A DNA stretch of 64,000 nt from Ectobacillus polymachus. Its GTDB lineage: Bacteria; Bacillota; Bacilli; Bacillales; Bacillaceae_G. The stretch is from NCBI RefSeq assembly GCF_048159605.1, contig NZ_JBLREB010000003.1, positions 1-64,000 of the forward strand, given 5' to 3'. Below the pieces are notes generated by a model, which did not search any database, was not told the DNA's origin, and was given only the letters and a program-made list of their open reading frames with translations. This document shows, piece by piece, positions 6,764-16,033 of this stretch (positions are counted from its first letter, which is position 1; every line of letters starts with the position of its first letter). A program made the position numbers and the translations under genes.

Positions 6764-7749
6764 AACGATTAATGTTTGTTTTCATGATTGCTGTTGTATT
6801 TGTGGGACTCGTAGGGTGTTCGAGTGGGGCACCGAAGAAAGAGAAAGAAGTTACGATTATGCTAGATTGGTATCCGAATGCTGTTCATAGCTTTATTTAT
6901 GCAGCCATTGATAAAGGGTACTTCAAGGAAGAAGGTGTGAAGGTGAATGTGAAATATCCTTCGAATCCAACTGATCCTTTAACGTTAGCAGCTGCAAACC
7001 AAGTTACACTAGGAATCTATTATCAACCAGATGTTATTATGGCAAGAGCAAATGAAGGAATTCCTGTAAAGTCTGTTGGAGCTATTGTTCAATCTCCTTT
7101 AAATAATGTTGTTTCGTTAAAAGAAGCTGGAATTCATTCTCCAAAGGATTTAGAAGGAAAAACCGTCGGGTACAATGGTACTCCTTTAAGTGAACAGTAT
7201 TTGAAAACGATGGTAACACAAGCGGGCGGTAATCCCGATAAAGTAAAGATGGTAGATGTAGGGTTTGATTTAGTATCTGCTCTTGTTACCAAAAAAACAG
7301 ATGCAGTCATAGGTGCGTATATTAACCATGAAGTACCGTTGCTTCGTCATCAAGGCTACACACCAGAATACTTTAGTCCTGAACAGTATGGTGTACCAAA
7401 TTATTATGAGCTTGTTTTTGTAACGAGTGATCAAACGTTAAATAAAGACAGAGATGCAATCGAAGCATTCTTACGCGGTGCTAAAAAAGGATACGAATTT
7501 ACGAAGAAAAATCCAGATGAAGCCTTACAAATTCTATTAAATCATCAAGAAAAGGAGAATTCTCCTTTAGTTCCTGAAGTAGAAAAAGAAAGCATGAAAG
7601 TTTTACTACCGAAAATGGAAAGCAGTAATCAACCATTTCTATCACAAACAGAAGCGTCATGGACGGAACAAAGTAAATGGTTACATGAACAAGGAATAAC
7701 AAAGAGTATCGTTCCTGCAAATGAATTATTTGAAAATGTTATAAGGTAG
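6760..7749 (+). CDS. thiY: Pyrimidine-precursor binding lipoprotein (ThiY-type)
   Basis: A 329-aa lipoprotein of the NMT1/ThiY family. The signal peptide ends in the lipobox LVGC (about residues 14-17), so it should be anchored outside the membrane. The core begins with 'VTIMLDWYPNAVHSFIY', typical of ThiY/NMT1 proteins that bind aminopyrimidines. The TTG at 6760 is selected: GGAGG lies 8 bases upstream and TTG overlaps the upstream TGA. An in-frame TTG at 6745 would overlap the ribosome binding site. With TenA gone, the captured ligand may be HMP itself or a precursor processed elsewhere. Confidence 0.88.
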   Translation: MKRLMFVFMIAVVFVGLVGCSSGAPKKEKEVTIMLDWYPNAVHSFIYAAIDKGYFKEEGVKVNVKYPSNPTDPLTLAAANQVTLGIYYQPDVIMARANEGIPVKSVGAIVQSPLNNVVSLKEAGIHSPKDLEGKTVGYNGTPLSEQYLKTMVTQAGGNPDKVKMVDVGFDLVSALVTKKTDAVIGAYINHEVPLLRHQGYTPEYFSPEQYGVPNYYELVFVTSDQTLNKDRDAIEAFLRGAKKGYEFTKKNPDEALQILLNHQEKENSPLVPEVEKESMKVLLPKMESSNQPFLSQTEASWTEQSKWLHEQGITKSIVPANELFENVIR

Positions 7750-7758
7750 GCGATTTCG

Positions 7759-8376
7759 TTGAAAAAGGATGTACATCTTATTTCGAATGGTAAGCTTTCA
7801 GCTTTAGAATTTTCACACGTACTTTCTAGCGTTAAAGATGATGTAGATTATTTTCACATACGTGAACGTGGCCGAACGTCCAGAGAATGGTATGAATTTG
7901 TAGAGTACCTGCTATCGAAAGGTATTCCGGCAGAAAAATTGGTCATTCATGACCGGATTGATATTGCTCTTCTACTTGGCATTTCACATGTGCAGCTTGG
8001 CTATAACAGCATAGATGTAGAAGTAGTAAAGAATGCATATCCATCTCTACATGTTGGATGTTCGGTGCATTCCTTTGCAGAAGCCTTTGAGGCGAAGAGA
8101 AAAGGAGCTGATTCTATCCTGTATGGTCATATTTACGAGACAAAGTCGAAGGAAAGGCTTCCTCCAAGAGGATTAGAGGAACTAACCAGAATTGTGAATG
8201 AAATAGGGATTAAGACAGTTGCGATTGGGGGTATTCTTCCCAAGAATGTAGAAGCTGTTTTAGATTCAGGGGTCAAGGGAATTGCCGTTATGTCTGGAAT
8301 TATTGAGGCGAAAGATCCGATGCTTACAGCACATGCTTATCAAAACTCTATTCGAAAGTGGGAGAAACGAATATGA
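7759..8376 (+). CDS. tenI: Thiazole tautomerase TenI
   Basis: A 205-aa TIM-barrel protein of the ThiE/TenI family. TenI aromatises the thiazole tautomer released by ThiG. It keeps the family pattern 'HIRER', 'LVIHDRIDIA', 'GCSVHS', 'YGHIYETKSK' and 'AIGGI'. His 122-like residue in the 'GCSVHS' region fits the TenI catalytic histidine. It has 'YETKS...PPRG' rather than the ThiE pyrophosphate motif, so TenI is favoured over thiamin-phosphate synthase. Starts with TTG, 9 bases after thiY, and overlaps thiO. Confidence 0.85.
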   Translation: MKKDVHLISNGKLSALEFSHVLSSVKDDVDYFHIRERGRTSREWYEFVEYLLSKGIPAEKLVIHDRIDIALLLGISHVQLGYNSIDVEVVKNAYPSLHVGCSVHSFAEAFEAKRKGADSILYGHIYETKSKERLPPRGLEELTRIVNEIGIKTVAIGGILPKNVEAVLDSGVKGIAVMSGIIEAKDPMLTAHAYQNSIRKWEKRI

Positions 8377-9485
8377 ACCAAATGTATGACATGATCATTG
8401 TTGGCGGTGGGATTATTGGTAATGCCATTGCACATTTTCTTTCCGAAAGAGGCTATAAGATTGCAGTAGTGGAAAAAGGAAAAATCGCTTCAGAAGCGTC
8501 CTACGCAGCAGCAGGATTGCTAGGCGTTCAAGCAGAGTGGGATGAATATGATCCTCTATTTGATTTAGCAAGAAAAAGTAGAGCGATGTTTAAACCGTTA
8601 TCCAATCAGCTTCGCGAAAAAACAGGCATTGACATTGGATATGAGGAAAAGGGGATTTATCGTATTGCCCAAAGTGATGAAGCAGCAGAAAAACTAATGG
8701 AAATTATGAAATGGCAGAATGAAACCGGTGAAGAATCTCATTTTCTATCAGGAGCTGAGCTCAGGGAAAGAGAGCCATTGATTTCGGAAGCAGTCGTTGC
8801 AGCCGTATATCATCCGAATGATGGACATGTTATTGCACCAGAGCTAGCAAAAGCCTTCGCACATTCTGCTGCTAGATCAGGCGCAGACATTTTTGAAGAA
8901 ACAGAAGTTGTAGACATCATCATTTCAAATCATCGTGTGACAGGGGTTGTTACCTCAAATGGCGTAATGGAAAGCGAAAACATTATTATTGCTTCTGGAG
9001 CTTGGAGTACAAAGCTTCTTGGACATTTTGACAAAACGTGGGGCACGTATCCTGTCAAAGGAGAGATGATTGCTGTTACAAGCTTTAAGCCATTATTGAA
9101 GATTCCTGTGTTTGAAGATGGATTTTACATTGCTCCAAAGCGAGGGGGCCGTTATTTGATTGGTGCAACGGTTGTCCCTCATACGTATGACAAGGCAGTA
9201 CATGTACAAAGTATTCAAACATCACTAGAGCGTGCTATCCACATTTTACCTGAGTTAAAGGATGCAACTTGGGATACGACATGGGCTGGACTTAGACCAC
9301 AGTCAAATCACGGTATGCCGTATATAGGAAAGCATCCAGAAATTGAAGGGTTGTATACGTGTACCGGTCATTTCCGTAATGGCATTTTGTTAAGTGCAAT
9401 TTCAGGTAAATATATGGCTGATTTAATTGAAGGAAAGCAATCCAATGATTTGCTCTCTTCCTTCATTCTGGAGGGAAGCAAGTGA
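8373..9485 (+). CDS. thiO: Glycine oxidase ThiO
   Basis: A 370-aa FAD-dependent oxidase of the DAO family that turns glycine into the iminoacetate used for thiazole synthesis. The FAD-binding 'IIVGGGIIGNAIA' motif is at about 8-20, followed by 'EKGKIASEASYAAAGLL'. The C-terminal 'WAGLRPQSNHGMPYIG' and 'HFRNGILLS' blocks are typical. The ATG at 8373 overlaps the tenI TGA. An in-frame GTG at 8358 lies within tenI and is less likely. It is followed by thiS with a 4-base overlap. Confidence 0.92.
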   Translation: MNQMYDMIIVGGGIIGNAIAHFLSERGYKIAVVEKGKIASEASYAAAGLLGVQAEWDEYDPLFDLARKSRAMFKPLSNQLREKTGIDIGYEEKGIYRIAQSDEAAEKLMEIMKWQNETGEESHFLSGAELREREPLISEAVVAAVYHPNDGHVIAPELAKAFAHSAARSGADIFEETEVVDIIISNHRVTGVVTSNGVMESENIIIASGAWSTKLLGHFDKTWGTYPVKGEMIAVTSFKPLLKIPVFEDGFYIAPKRGGRYLIGATVVPHTYDKAVHVQSIQTSLERAIHILPELKDATWDTTWAGLRPQSNHGMPYIGKHPEIEGLYTCTGHFRNGILLSAISGKYMADLIEGKQSNDLLSSFILEGSK

Positions 9486-9685
9486 AGCTAAAGATAAATG
9501 GAAAAGAACTGAGTGTCCCAGACGATGTAACTTCGGTTGAAAAACTGCTAACCCATTTAGGGTTAGAGAAGAAGATTGTTGTAGTTGAAAAAAATGGAGT
9601 CATCATCGAAAAGGAAAAGCATGTAGAAGAAAGCGTGAATGATTCAGATCAAATTGAAATTATTACATTTGTTGGAGGCGGTTAA
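9482..9685 (+). CDS. thiS: Sulfur carrier protein ThiS
   Basis: A 67-aa beta-grasp ubiquitin-like protein. It ends in 'FVGGG', the Gly-Gly tail region that ThiF adenylates and that is then thiocarboxylated to donate sulfur to ThiG. The GTG start overlaps the thiO stop (GTGA). The neighbouring thiG and thiF supply its partners. Confidence 0.92.
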   Translation: MKLKINGKELSVPDDVTSVEKLLTHLGLEKKIVVVEKNGVIIEKEKHVEESVNDSDQIEIITFVGGG

Positions 9686-9686
9686 T

Positions 9687-10457
9687 ATGTTACAAATTGG
9701 ACCTTTTACATTTCAATCTCGGTTGCTATTAGGAACAGGAAAATTCAAAGACTTTGATGTACAACGTGAAGCGATTCAAGCTTCAGAAACGGAAATACTC
9801 ACCTTTGCTGTTCGCCGTATGAATATTTTTGACAACAATCAGCCGAATTTATTGGAGAAAATTGATGTTACAAACTATACACTCCTGCCAAATACTGCAG
9901 GAGCTACGACTGCAGAAGAAGCAATTCGGATTGCAAAGCTTGCAAAAGCGTCTGGTCTTTGTCAAATGGTAAAGGTTGAGGTTATTGGAGATAGCAAGAC
10001 ATTGCTGCCTGATCCAATTGAAACATTAAAGGCATGTGAAGCGTTATTAGAGGAAGGGTTTATTGTTCTTCCATACGTATCTGACGATGTAATTTTGGCG
10101 AAACGACTCCAAGAAATGGGCGTTCATGCAATTATGCCGGGAGCAGCACCAATCGGTTCTGGTCTTGGTATTATCAATCCGCTTAATATCCAATTTATTA
10201 TTGAACAGGCAACCATTCCAGTTATCGTTGATGCAGGCATCGGCGGACCAGCAGATGCAGCCTTTGCGATGGAACTTGGAGCAGATGGAGTTCTTCTCAA
10301 TACTGCTGTTTCAGGAGCAAACGATCCAGTAAAAATGGCGGATGCTATGAAATTAGCTATCCGGGCTGGGCGACTTGGCTATGAAGCAGGAAGAATAGCT
10401 CGTAAGCGGTATGCAACAGCAAGTAGTCCAATTGAAGGAATGAGCATTCTTGAATAG
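9687..10457 (+). CDS. thiG: Thiazole synthase ThiG
   Basis: A 256-aa TIM-barrel enzyme, the usual ThiG length. It builds the thiazole phosphate from deoxyxylulose phosphate, dehydroglycine and ThiS-thiocarboxylate. It shows 'SRLLLGTGKF', 'LLPNTAG', the presumed Schiff-base lysine in 'MVKVEVIGD', and 'MPGAAPIGSGLGI' and 'DAGIGGPADAA'. The ATG at 9687 has GGAGG upstream at 9674-9678 and follows the thiS stop by one base. The longer frame at 9639 lies inside thiS. Confidence 0.95.
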   Translation: MLQIGPFTFQSRLLLGTGKFKDFDVQREAIQASETEILTFAVRRMNIFDNNQPNLLEKIDVTNYTLLPNTAGATTAEEAIRIAKLAKASGLCQMVKVEVIGDSKTLLPDPIETLKACEALLEEGFIVLPYVSDDVILAKRLQEMGVHAIMPGAAPIGSGLGIINPLNIQFIIEQATIPVIVDAGIGGPADAAFAMELGADGVLLNTAVSGANDPVKMADAMKLAIRAGRLGYEAGRIARKRYATASSPIEGMSILE

Positions 10458-11469
10458 CAGATATTCTCGCCAAATTTTATTTCCTCCGATTGGCGATAAA
10501 GGACAGAAGCAGCTTCATGAGAAACATGTACTAATCATTGGGGCAGGGGCGCTAGGCAGCGGTAATGCCGAAATGCTAGCAAGAGCAGGTGTTGGAAAGC
10601 TTACCATTGTAGACCGTGATTATATCGATTGGAGTAATTTACAGCGGCAGCAGTTATATGCAGAACAAGATGCCATCTTTCATATACCAAAAGCAATTGC
10701 GGCCAAAAAACGGCTAGCTGAAATCAATCATGAAATTGAAGTACAGGCACTCGTAACGGATGTAACTGCTGCAGCTTTAGAAGAATATATCCAGGGTGTG
10801 GATCTAATCATAGATGCAACTGATAATTTTGAGATTCGTTTTCTTATAAATGATATATCTCAAAAATATGGCATTCCATGGATTTATGGTGCATGTGTAG
10901 GAAGCTACGGATTGTCGTATACGTTTTTGCCAGGAGAAACGCCATGCTTGTATTGTTTGTTGCAATCAATCCCGTTAGGCGGAGCAACCTGTGATACGAA
11001 CGGAATTATTGCACCGGCCGTAATGCAGGTCGTGTCTTATCAAGTGACAGAAGCGTTAAAGCTACTTGTAGGTGATCAGAAAGCGCTGCGCCGTACTCTT
11101 GTTTCCTTTGATATTTGGAACAATGAGCATACTTCCGTAAATGTACAGTCGCTAAAAAAGAAAGACTGTCCATGCTGCGGAGAGCAAGCAAGCTATCCGT
11201 ATTTAAACGGAGCACATGAATCGAAAACGACTGTTTTGTGCGGGCGGGATACGGTTCAAATCCGTGATCCGCACAGAAAAGATGTGGACTTGCAAGAGTA
11301 TAAGAAAACGTTACAAGAATCGGTACAGGATTTATTATGTAACGAATATGTGTTAGCTTTTTCTGCGGAAGATAAGCGACTTGTCATGTTTCGGGATGGA
11401 CGAGTAATGGTGCATGGTACAAAGGATATAGCAGAAGCTCGAAGTATCTATCACCGCTATTTCGGGTGA
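10450..11469 (+). CDS. thiF: ThiS adenylyltransferase ThiF
   Basis: A 339-aa E1-like enzyme of the ThiF/MoeB/HesA family. The ATP-binding 'GAGALGSG' is at about 32-39, followed by 'DRDYIDWSNLQRQ', and zinc-binding pairs CLYC and CPCC are present. It activates the ThiS C-terminus as an acyl-adenylate. The TTG start overlaps the end of thiG by 8 bases. It has a C-terminal extension of about 90 residues beyond the E1 core. No thiD follows, unlike the common cereus-group arrangement, and no clear terminator is seen. Confidence 0.9.
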   Translation: MNSRYSRQILFPPIGDKGQKQLHEKHVLIIGAGALGSGNAEMLARAGVGKLTIVDRDYIDWSNLQRQQLYAEQDAIFHIPKAIAAKKRLAEINHEIEVQALVTDVTAAALEEYIQGVDLIIDATDNFEIRFLINDISQKYGIPWIYGACVGSYGLSYTFLPGETPCLYCLLQSIPLGGATCDTNGIIAPAVMQVVSYQVTEALKLLVGDQKALRRTLVSFDIWNNEHTSVNVQSLKKKDCPCCGEQASYPYLNGAHESKTTVLCGRDTVQIRDPHRKDVDLQEYKKTLQESVQDLLCNEYVLAFSAEDKRLVMFRDGRVMVHGTKDIAEARSIYHRYFG

Positions 11470-11512
11470 TACCTCCTATAAACAATTCTTTCCTAATTTC
11501 CTAACACATTGT

Positions 11513-11518
11513 TATACT
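11513..11518 (+). promoter_or_regulatory. Possible -10 box for the patatin-like gene
   Basis: TATACT with a poor -35 (TTCCTA) 17 bases upstream. The gene may also be reached from the thi operon, since no terminator lies between. Confidence 0.35.
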
Positions 11519-11553
11519 AAATGTAGTGTTAATGAAGTTAAGGAGATGAACGT

Positions 11554-12405
11554 ATGCAAGAGAATATGGGTCTCGTGCTCGAAGGCGGTGGAATGCGCGG
11601 TGTATACACAGCTGGAGTGCTTGAATGGTTTATGGAACGCAATCTGTTTTTTCCTTATGTAATAGGTGTTTCAGCCGGTGCGTGCAATGCAGCATCCTAC
11701 ATATCTCGTCAGCCTGGGCGGAATAAAAAAGTAAACATTGGCTATATGAATCATCCCAGATATTTATCCTATCGGAATCTATTACGTAAAGGGCAGCTGT
11801 TTGATATGGATTTCATTTTTGATGAAATACCTACGAAGCATGTGCCATTTGATTTTGCTAGCTATTTTGCAGCAAATGAGCGTTTTATTATAGGAGCAAC
11901 AGATGCACAAACAGGTCGTCCGGTCTATTTTGAGAAGGGTGGAACAAAAGAAGAGGCAATGACAATGCTTCGTGCTTCTAGTTCATTGCCTTTCATCGCC
12001 CCTGTCGTTTCATTTCGAGAGAAAAAGCTTATGGATGGAGGAATTTCAGATCCTATTCCGATTCGAAAAGCAATGCAAGACGGAGCTGAAAAAGCCGTAC
12101 TTGTATTAACTCGAAACGAAGGCTATGAAAAAAAACCTTCGAAATTTGGATGGATTACGAAACGGACCTATCGTAAATATCCGAAACTCGTAGAAGGCAT
12201 GCTAACTCGTTATCAAATCTATAATGAAACCTTACGATATGTAGAACAGCTAGAAAAAGAAGGAAAAGTATTTATCATCCGTCCCGTTGAAACACTTCAA
12301 GTAGGACGGATGGAAAAAGATACACAAAAGTTAGAACAACTGTATAAGCAAGGATATCATGACGCAGAACATCAATCTGAAAAACTAATAGAGTTTCTCA
12401 AATAA
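11554..12405 (+). CDS. Patatin-like phospholipase family protein
   Basis: A 283-aa patatin-family hydrolase. The oxyanion loop 'GGGMRG' is near residue 11, the nucleophile Ser is in GVSAG near 40, and the catalytic Asp is in 'MDGGISDP' near 159. The fold predicts lipid acyl hydrolase activity; the substrate cannot be told. The protein has no signal peptide and should be cytosolic or membrane-associated. Start ATG with AAGGAG upstream; a strong terminator follows. Confidence 0.88.
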   Translation: MQENMGLVLEGGGMRGVYTAGVLEWFMERNLFFPYVIGVSAGACNAASYISRQPGRNKKVNIGYMNHPRYLSYRNLLRKGQLFDMDFIFDEIPTKHVPFDFASYFAANERFIIGATDAQTGRPVYFEKGGTKEEAMTMLRASSSLPFIAPVVSFREKKLMDGGISDPIPIRKAMQDGAEKAVLVLTRNEGYEKKPSKFGWITKRTYRKYPKLVEGMLTRYQIYNETLRYVEQLEKEGKVFIIRPVETLQVGRMEKDTQKLEQLYKQGYHDAEHQSEKLIEFLK

Positions 12406-12440
12406 TGTGAAACTATGATTTCAAAATATAGTATGTAAAG

Positions 12441-12480
12441 AAGAAAACCCTTCAGAATGCTAGGTCTGAAGGGTTTTTTA
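12441..12480 (+). terminator. Terminator after the patatin-like gene
   Basis: Stem AAAACCCTTCAGA/TCTGAAGGGTTTT followed by Ts. It faces the minus-strand gene ending at 12494 and may serve both. Confidence 0.88.
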
Positions 12481-12493
12481 TACTATTTAAGAT

Positions 12494-12994
12494 TCATTGA
12501 CTGTCGATGATAAGAAGCTCATTAAATTTCTCTTCAAGTGCCTTTTCGAAGCCTTTTAGCGCTCCATGTTTTGCTTCTCTTAGTAAAGTGAGTCCTAGAA
12601 TATTAACTGCTTCGTTAGCTCTTTCTATATCAAAAAGAATTAAACCATAAAAACAATCTATCGTTGCGTTGTTAGGATATTTCTCTCGTACTTGTTCAAT
12701 AATCGATAAAGCTTTTTTAACTTTTCCTATGTTCCTATATGACGATGCTAAACATGTAAGTGCTATCCATTCTTTGTCATTATGTAAACCAAGTCCTACA
12801 GCTTTTTCATAAATTGGAATTGCTTTTTCTTCTTTTGAAAGTCCATCCAAAGATAAAGCGTATTCCATCCATATCTCACTATCATCTGGATTTTGATTAC
12901 AAATTTCATGCATCTTCTCTAAGCCAATATCCTCTTGTCCTTTGTTTATTAACTCGCGTGCTTTGTTAATACCTAATAGTATTTTCTCGTTCAC
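12494..12994 (-). CDS. Tetratricopeptide-repeat protein
   Basis: A 166-aa cytosolic protein of TPR-like helical repeats, e.g. 'SEIWMEYALSLDGLSKEEKAIPIYEKAV' region and 'IALTCLASSYRNIGKVKKALSIIEQV' region, both with the usual W/Y-A/G-Y-P spacing. It should act as a protein-binding scaffold; the partner is unknown. The GTG start at 12994 has GGAGG nine bases upstream. It is divergent from the transglutaminase gene. Confidence 0.8.
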   Translation of the reverse strand: MNEKILLGINKARELINKGQEDIGLEKMHEICNQNPDDSEIWMEYALSLDGLSKEEKAIPIYEKAVGLGLHNDKEWIALTCLASSYRNIGKVKKALSIIEQVREKYPNNATIDCFYGLILFDIERANEAVNILGLTLLREAKHGALKGFEKALEEKFNELLIIDSQ

Positions 12995-13107
12995 TAAAAT
13001 GCACCTCCTATGTTAATCTCACATGACTATAATATGCAATATCCTAAGAGGAATTTTGGTTTATATGTGTAAGGTTTATTTATAAAAGATGGAAGGAGAG
13101 AGTAACA

Positions 13108-13722
13108 ATGGAATTAATTTGTGAGTCATTGAATCTAGAGGAATATCTGAAGGAATTACCAGAGGTGGACTTTCGACATCCTCTTATTCAACAAAAATCA
13201 AATGAACTCTATACTAATTCAAATGCTCAACAATTGGAATATATAAAGATAGCATATGAGTTTGTTAGAGATGAGGTTTGTCATTCATGGGATATACAAA
13301 GTACAAAAATAACAAAGAAGGCTTCCGAAGTCCTACTAGAAGGGGAAGGCATATGTTATGCCAAGTCTAATTTATTAGCAGCCTTATTACGTTCTAAGGG
13401 TATTCCTACAGGGTTTTGCTATCAAAGACTTGTATTAGGGGATACACCTGATACAGGATACTGCATTCATGCTCTCAACGCTGTACATATTTCCTCTAAA
13501 AATAAATGGATCCGGTTAGATGCAAGAGGAAACAAACCTGGAGTAAATGCTGAGTTTTCGTTATACAAAGAGAAACTAGCATTTCCAGTTCATCCTGAGT
13601 TTGATGAAATTGACTATCCTGTTATTTATTCAATTCCTAATGAGAAGACCATGAAGGTATTATCTGAGCACGCAGATTGTTTAAATATGTGTTTGAATTT
13701 CTTACCAGAACGGATTGGGTAA
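13108..13722 (+). CDS. Transglutaminase-like protein
   Basis: A 204-aa protein with the transglutaminase-like cysteine-protease fold. The triad is visible as C83 in 'GEGICYAKS', H121 in 'CIHALNAV' and D138 in 'RLDARGNK'. There is no signal peptide. Such cytosolic single-domain members act as peptidases or amidases more often than as cross-linkers; the substrate is unknown. ATG with GGAGAG upstream. Confidence 0.85.
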   Translation: MELICESLNLEEYLKELPEVDFRHPLIQQKSNELYTNSNAQQLEYIKIAYEFVRDEVCHSWDIQSTKITKKASEVLLEGEGICYAKSNLLAALLRSKGIPTGFCYQRLVLGDTPDTGYCIHALNAVHISSKNKWIRLDARGNKPGVNAEFSLYKEKLAFPVHPEFDEIDYPVIYSIPNEKTMKVLSEHADCLNMCLNFLPERIG

Positions 13723-13804
13723 GAGGGACTTATGATGCTATGGTCATTCAAACGTTTGATTAATTTGTAGATGGGCTTTAAATCACTAGACTTTTATCAG
13801 AATC

Positions 13805-13828
13805 TAGAACAAGGACAAGCCTTGTTCT
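13805..13828. other. Intergenic hairpin
   Basis: AGAACAAGG/CCTTGTTCT around a short loop, without a T-run. A weaker hairpin lies at 13949-13977. Nothing else is seen between 13723 and 14004. Confidence 0.4.
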
Positions 13829-14004
13829 GCTAGTAAAATTGAGTGAGTCATTACATCGAAACTTTTCATGTTAGACACTTCAAAAAGACAACATAAGAGA
13901 AAACCGCATTCAAATGAATTTCAAAACTATGTATAAATCTTTAAACAGAAAGACGAGATCCTGTTCGAATCTCGTCTAGTTCACATAAAATTATTGAAAG
14001 TTTA

Positions 14005-14442
14005 TTAATTACAAATTAAGCTCATTGAAATCTGCCGATCTACAAAGCCTAATTCTTTATACAGTTTTCTTGCAAAGTTGTCTGCATGAACATTTAATCG
14101 TATTTCTTTATGTCCTTTTAAAGACAATTCGGCTATTCCTGCCTTCATTAATTTCTTTGAAAGTTTTTGACCACGATACTCGGGTAAAACGTATAATTCG
14201 TAAATGAATCCTACACTCTTTTTTGAAAAATAATCTTTAGCACTACCAATTAGAGTCCATCCCTTTAAGTTGTCATCATCTTTAAGTACTAGGTAGTATG
14301 CTCCTTGTTTTAATGCTGTTTGTACAATCTCTTTTACACGTTCTTGTGTAGGCTTAAAGGTCTTGGCTGTTCCTTCGTATAGAGCATTATCTGATTTTGC
14401 TAGAATTTCATTCAGATCACTTTTACTAGCTTGTTTAATCAT
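14005..14442 (-). CDS. GNAT family N-acetyltransferase
   Basis: A 145-aa protein with the GNAT fold. Motif A is 'YVLPEYRGQKLSKKLM' (about residues 91-106), which binds acetyl-CoA, followed by 'LNVHADNFARKLYKELGF', the usual motif B. The acetyl acceptor is unknown. ATG with GGGGGA seven bases upstream. Confidence 0.88.
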   Translation of the reverse strand: MIKQASKSDLNEILAKSDNALYEGTAKTFKPTQERVKEIVQTALKQGAYYLVLKDDDNLKGWTLIGSAKDYFSKKSVGFIYELYVLPEYRGQKLSKKLMKAGIAELSLKGHKEIRLNVHADNFARKLYKELGFVDRQISMSLICN

Positions 14443-14629
14443 ATTTATCCCCCTTTTTATAGGTCTGTCTATTCAGTGATTATGTAAATGAATTTTGATA
14501 TCCCCATTTTATTACATTAGCTATAAAAGTAATTAAAATATGACAATAAAAAAGATAAGAGTTCAGTATATTATTCCATCATTCGTGTTAGTAAATGTTA
14601 ATGGAATCGTAAGAATAATTGTCAAATAC

Positions 14630-14668
14630 AAAAAAAGAGCATTGGCAACTAGCCAATGCTCTTTCATT
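14630..14668 (-). terminator. Terminator of the purine permease gene
   Basis: Stem GAGCATTGGC/GCCAATGCTC with a T-run in the minus direction. Confidence 0.88.
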
Positions 14669-14675
14669 ATTTTCC

Positions 14676-15977
14676 TTAGTGAGATAAAAACAAGAGTTGA
14701 TACAAGAATAGTACAGCAAATAAGTAGATGAGCGGATGTACATCACGAAGCTTGCCCTTCGCTATTTTCATAAGCGGGTACGTAATGAATCCAAGAGATA
14801 TGCCAGTTGAAATACTTGATGTAAGCGGCATACTTAAGATTACAAGAAAGGCTGGGAAGGCTTCATCAAATTCGTCCCAGCGAATATAACGAACAGAGCC
14901 CATCATCAAGCTTCCAACAATAATAAGAGAAGGTGATGTAATGGCAGCAACACCAGAAACAGCACCTACGAGCGGACTGAAGAATGCAGATAAAGCAAAA
15001 AGAATGGCAATGACAAGTGCTGTTAATCCCGTACGACCGCCTGCTCCAACGCCGGCAGATGATTCAATGAATGCGGTTGTAGGGCTTGTCCCGAATATGG
15101 CACCGATCATTGTTGAAATACTATCAGATAGCAGAGCACGTCCTCCATTAGGAAGCTTGCCATTCTTTAATAGCCCAGCTTGTTCGGATACACCAAGTAA
15201 TGTACCAGTTGTATCAAATAAAGTAACGAGTAAAAATGAAAAAACAACGCCGTATAAACCGTAATGAATTACATCTGAAACAGCTGTCACAGGATTTGCG
15301 ACGATTATTCCATTTGGAAGGGATGGAACAGAAATAATCCCTTTCTGAAATGATAGTTGTCCGGTAATGAGTGCGAGAATTCCTGTGAGTAACATCCCAA
15401 GGAATAAACCCCCTTTAACATTTCGGGCTAGTAAGATCAGTGTAATTGCTAAACCTGCTAGGGCGAGTAAAACGGAAGGGGAATGTAAATCACCAAGTCC
15501 TACTAAATTCGTAGGATTTTTAGTAATGATTCCCGTTAATCGTAATCCAATAAATGCAATAAATAACCCAATCCCTGCGGTAATGGCATGTTTAAGGTTT
15601 TCAGGAATTACTTCCATTAGTTTCGTACGAAATGTCGTAAGTGATAGCAGGAGAAAGATAAGTCCTGTAACAAATACTGCTGAAAATGCGATTGCATAGG
15701 TAACGCCAGCATGCGCTTTTACAACGGAATAGGCGAAATATGCATTAAGACCCATACCCGGAGCGATTGCAATCGGCAGATTTGCAAAAAGTGCCATACA
15801 TAATGTTCCAGCAAAGGCAGCAATAATTGTCGCTGTAAATCCTTGTTGGAATGGAACGCCAGCATCCGCTAGAATAACTGGATTGACAACAATAATATAG
15901 GCCATGGTTAAAAATGTCGTAATACCAGCCATAATTTCAGTTTTTATATTCGTGTTATGCTTTGAGAGATTAAACAT
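14676..15977 (-). CDS. pbuG: NCS2 family guanine/hypoxanthine permease (PbuG-like)
   Basis: A 433-aa membrane permease of the AzgA/PbuG branch of NCS2, with about 12-14 membrane segments. Branch motifs include 'ITTFLTMAYIIVVNP' near the start, 'APGMGLNAYFAY', 'GVSEQAGLL' and 'PTTAFIESSAGVGAGGRTGLTA'. It should take up hypoxanthine and guanine by proton symport. Two adjacent ATGs are possible (15980 and 15977); the second has better spacing from AAAGGA. The protein is close to PbuG in length, but PbuO cannot be excluded. Confidence 0.85.
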   Translation of the reverse strand: MFNLSKHNTNIKTEIMAGITTFLTMAYIIVVNPVILADAGVPFQQGFTATIIAAFAGTLCMALFANLPIAIAPGMGLNAYFAYSVVKAHAGVTYAIAFSAVFVTGLIFLLLSLTTFRTKLMEVIPENLKHAITAGIGLFIAFIGLRLTGIITKNPTNLVGLGDLHSPSVLLALAGLAITLILLARNVKGGLFLGMLLTGILALITGQLSFQKGIISVPSLPNGIIVANPVTAVSDVIHYGLYGVVFSFLLVTLFDTTGTLLGVSEQAGLLKNGKLPNGGRALLSDSISTMIGAIFGTSPTTAFIESSAGVGAGGRTGLTALVIAILFALSAFFSPLVGAVSGVAAITSPSLIIVGSLMMGSVRYIRWDEFDEAFPAFLVILSMPLTSSISTGISLGFITYPLMKIAKGKLRDVHPLIYLFAVLFLYQLLFLSH

Positions 15978-15997
15978 CATGAGATCCTTTCTTTTTA

Positions 15998-16033
15998 CGA
16001 ATGATACTGACAACAGTATTATATAATATTCGT
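15998..16033 (-). promoter_or_regulatory. Possible PurR box pair
   Basis: ACGAAT (15998-16003) and ATTCGT (16028-16033) form an inverted pair whose CGAA/TTCG cores are 26 bases apart, close to the spacing of paired PurBoxes in B. subtilis. This fits regulation of a purine permease but the flanking consensus is weak. Confidence 0.35.

Noticed and set aside
14540..14731. 63-aa plus-strand frame after the purine permease
   Set aside because: It runs through the permease terminator hairpin and into its 3' end and has no convincing ribosome binding site.
14941..15699. Two plus-strand frames of over 100 aa opposite the purine permease
   Set aside because: They are antisense shadows of a well-supported membrane permease, with Ser/Pro/Arg-rich translation and no initiation signals.
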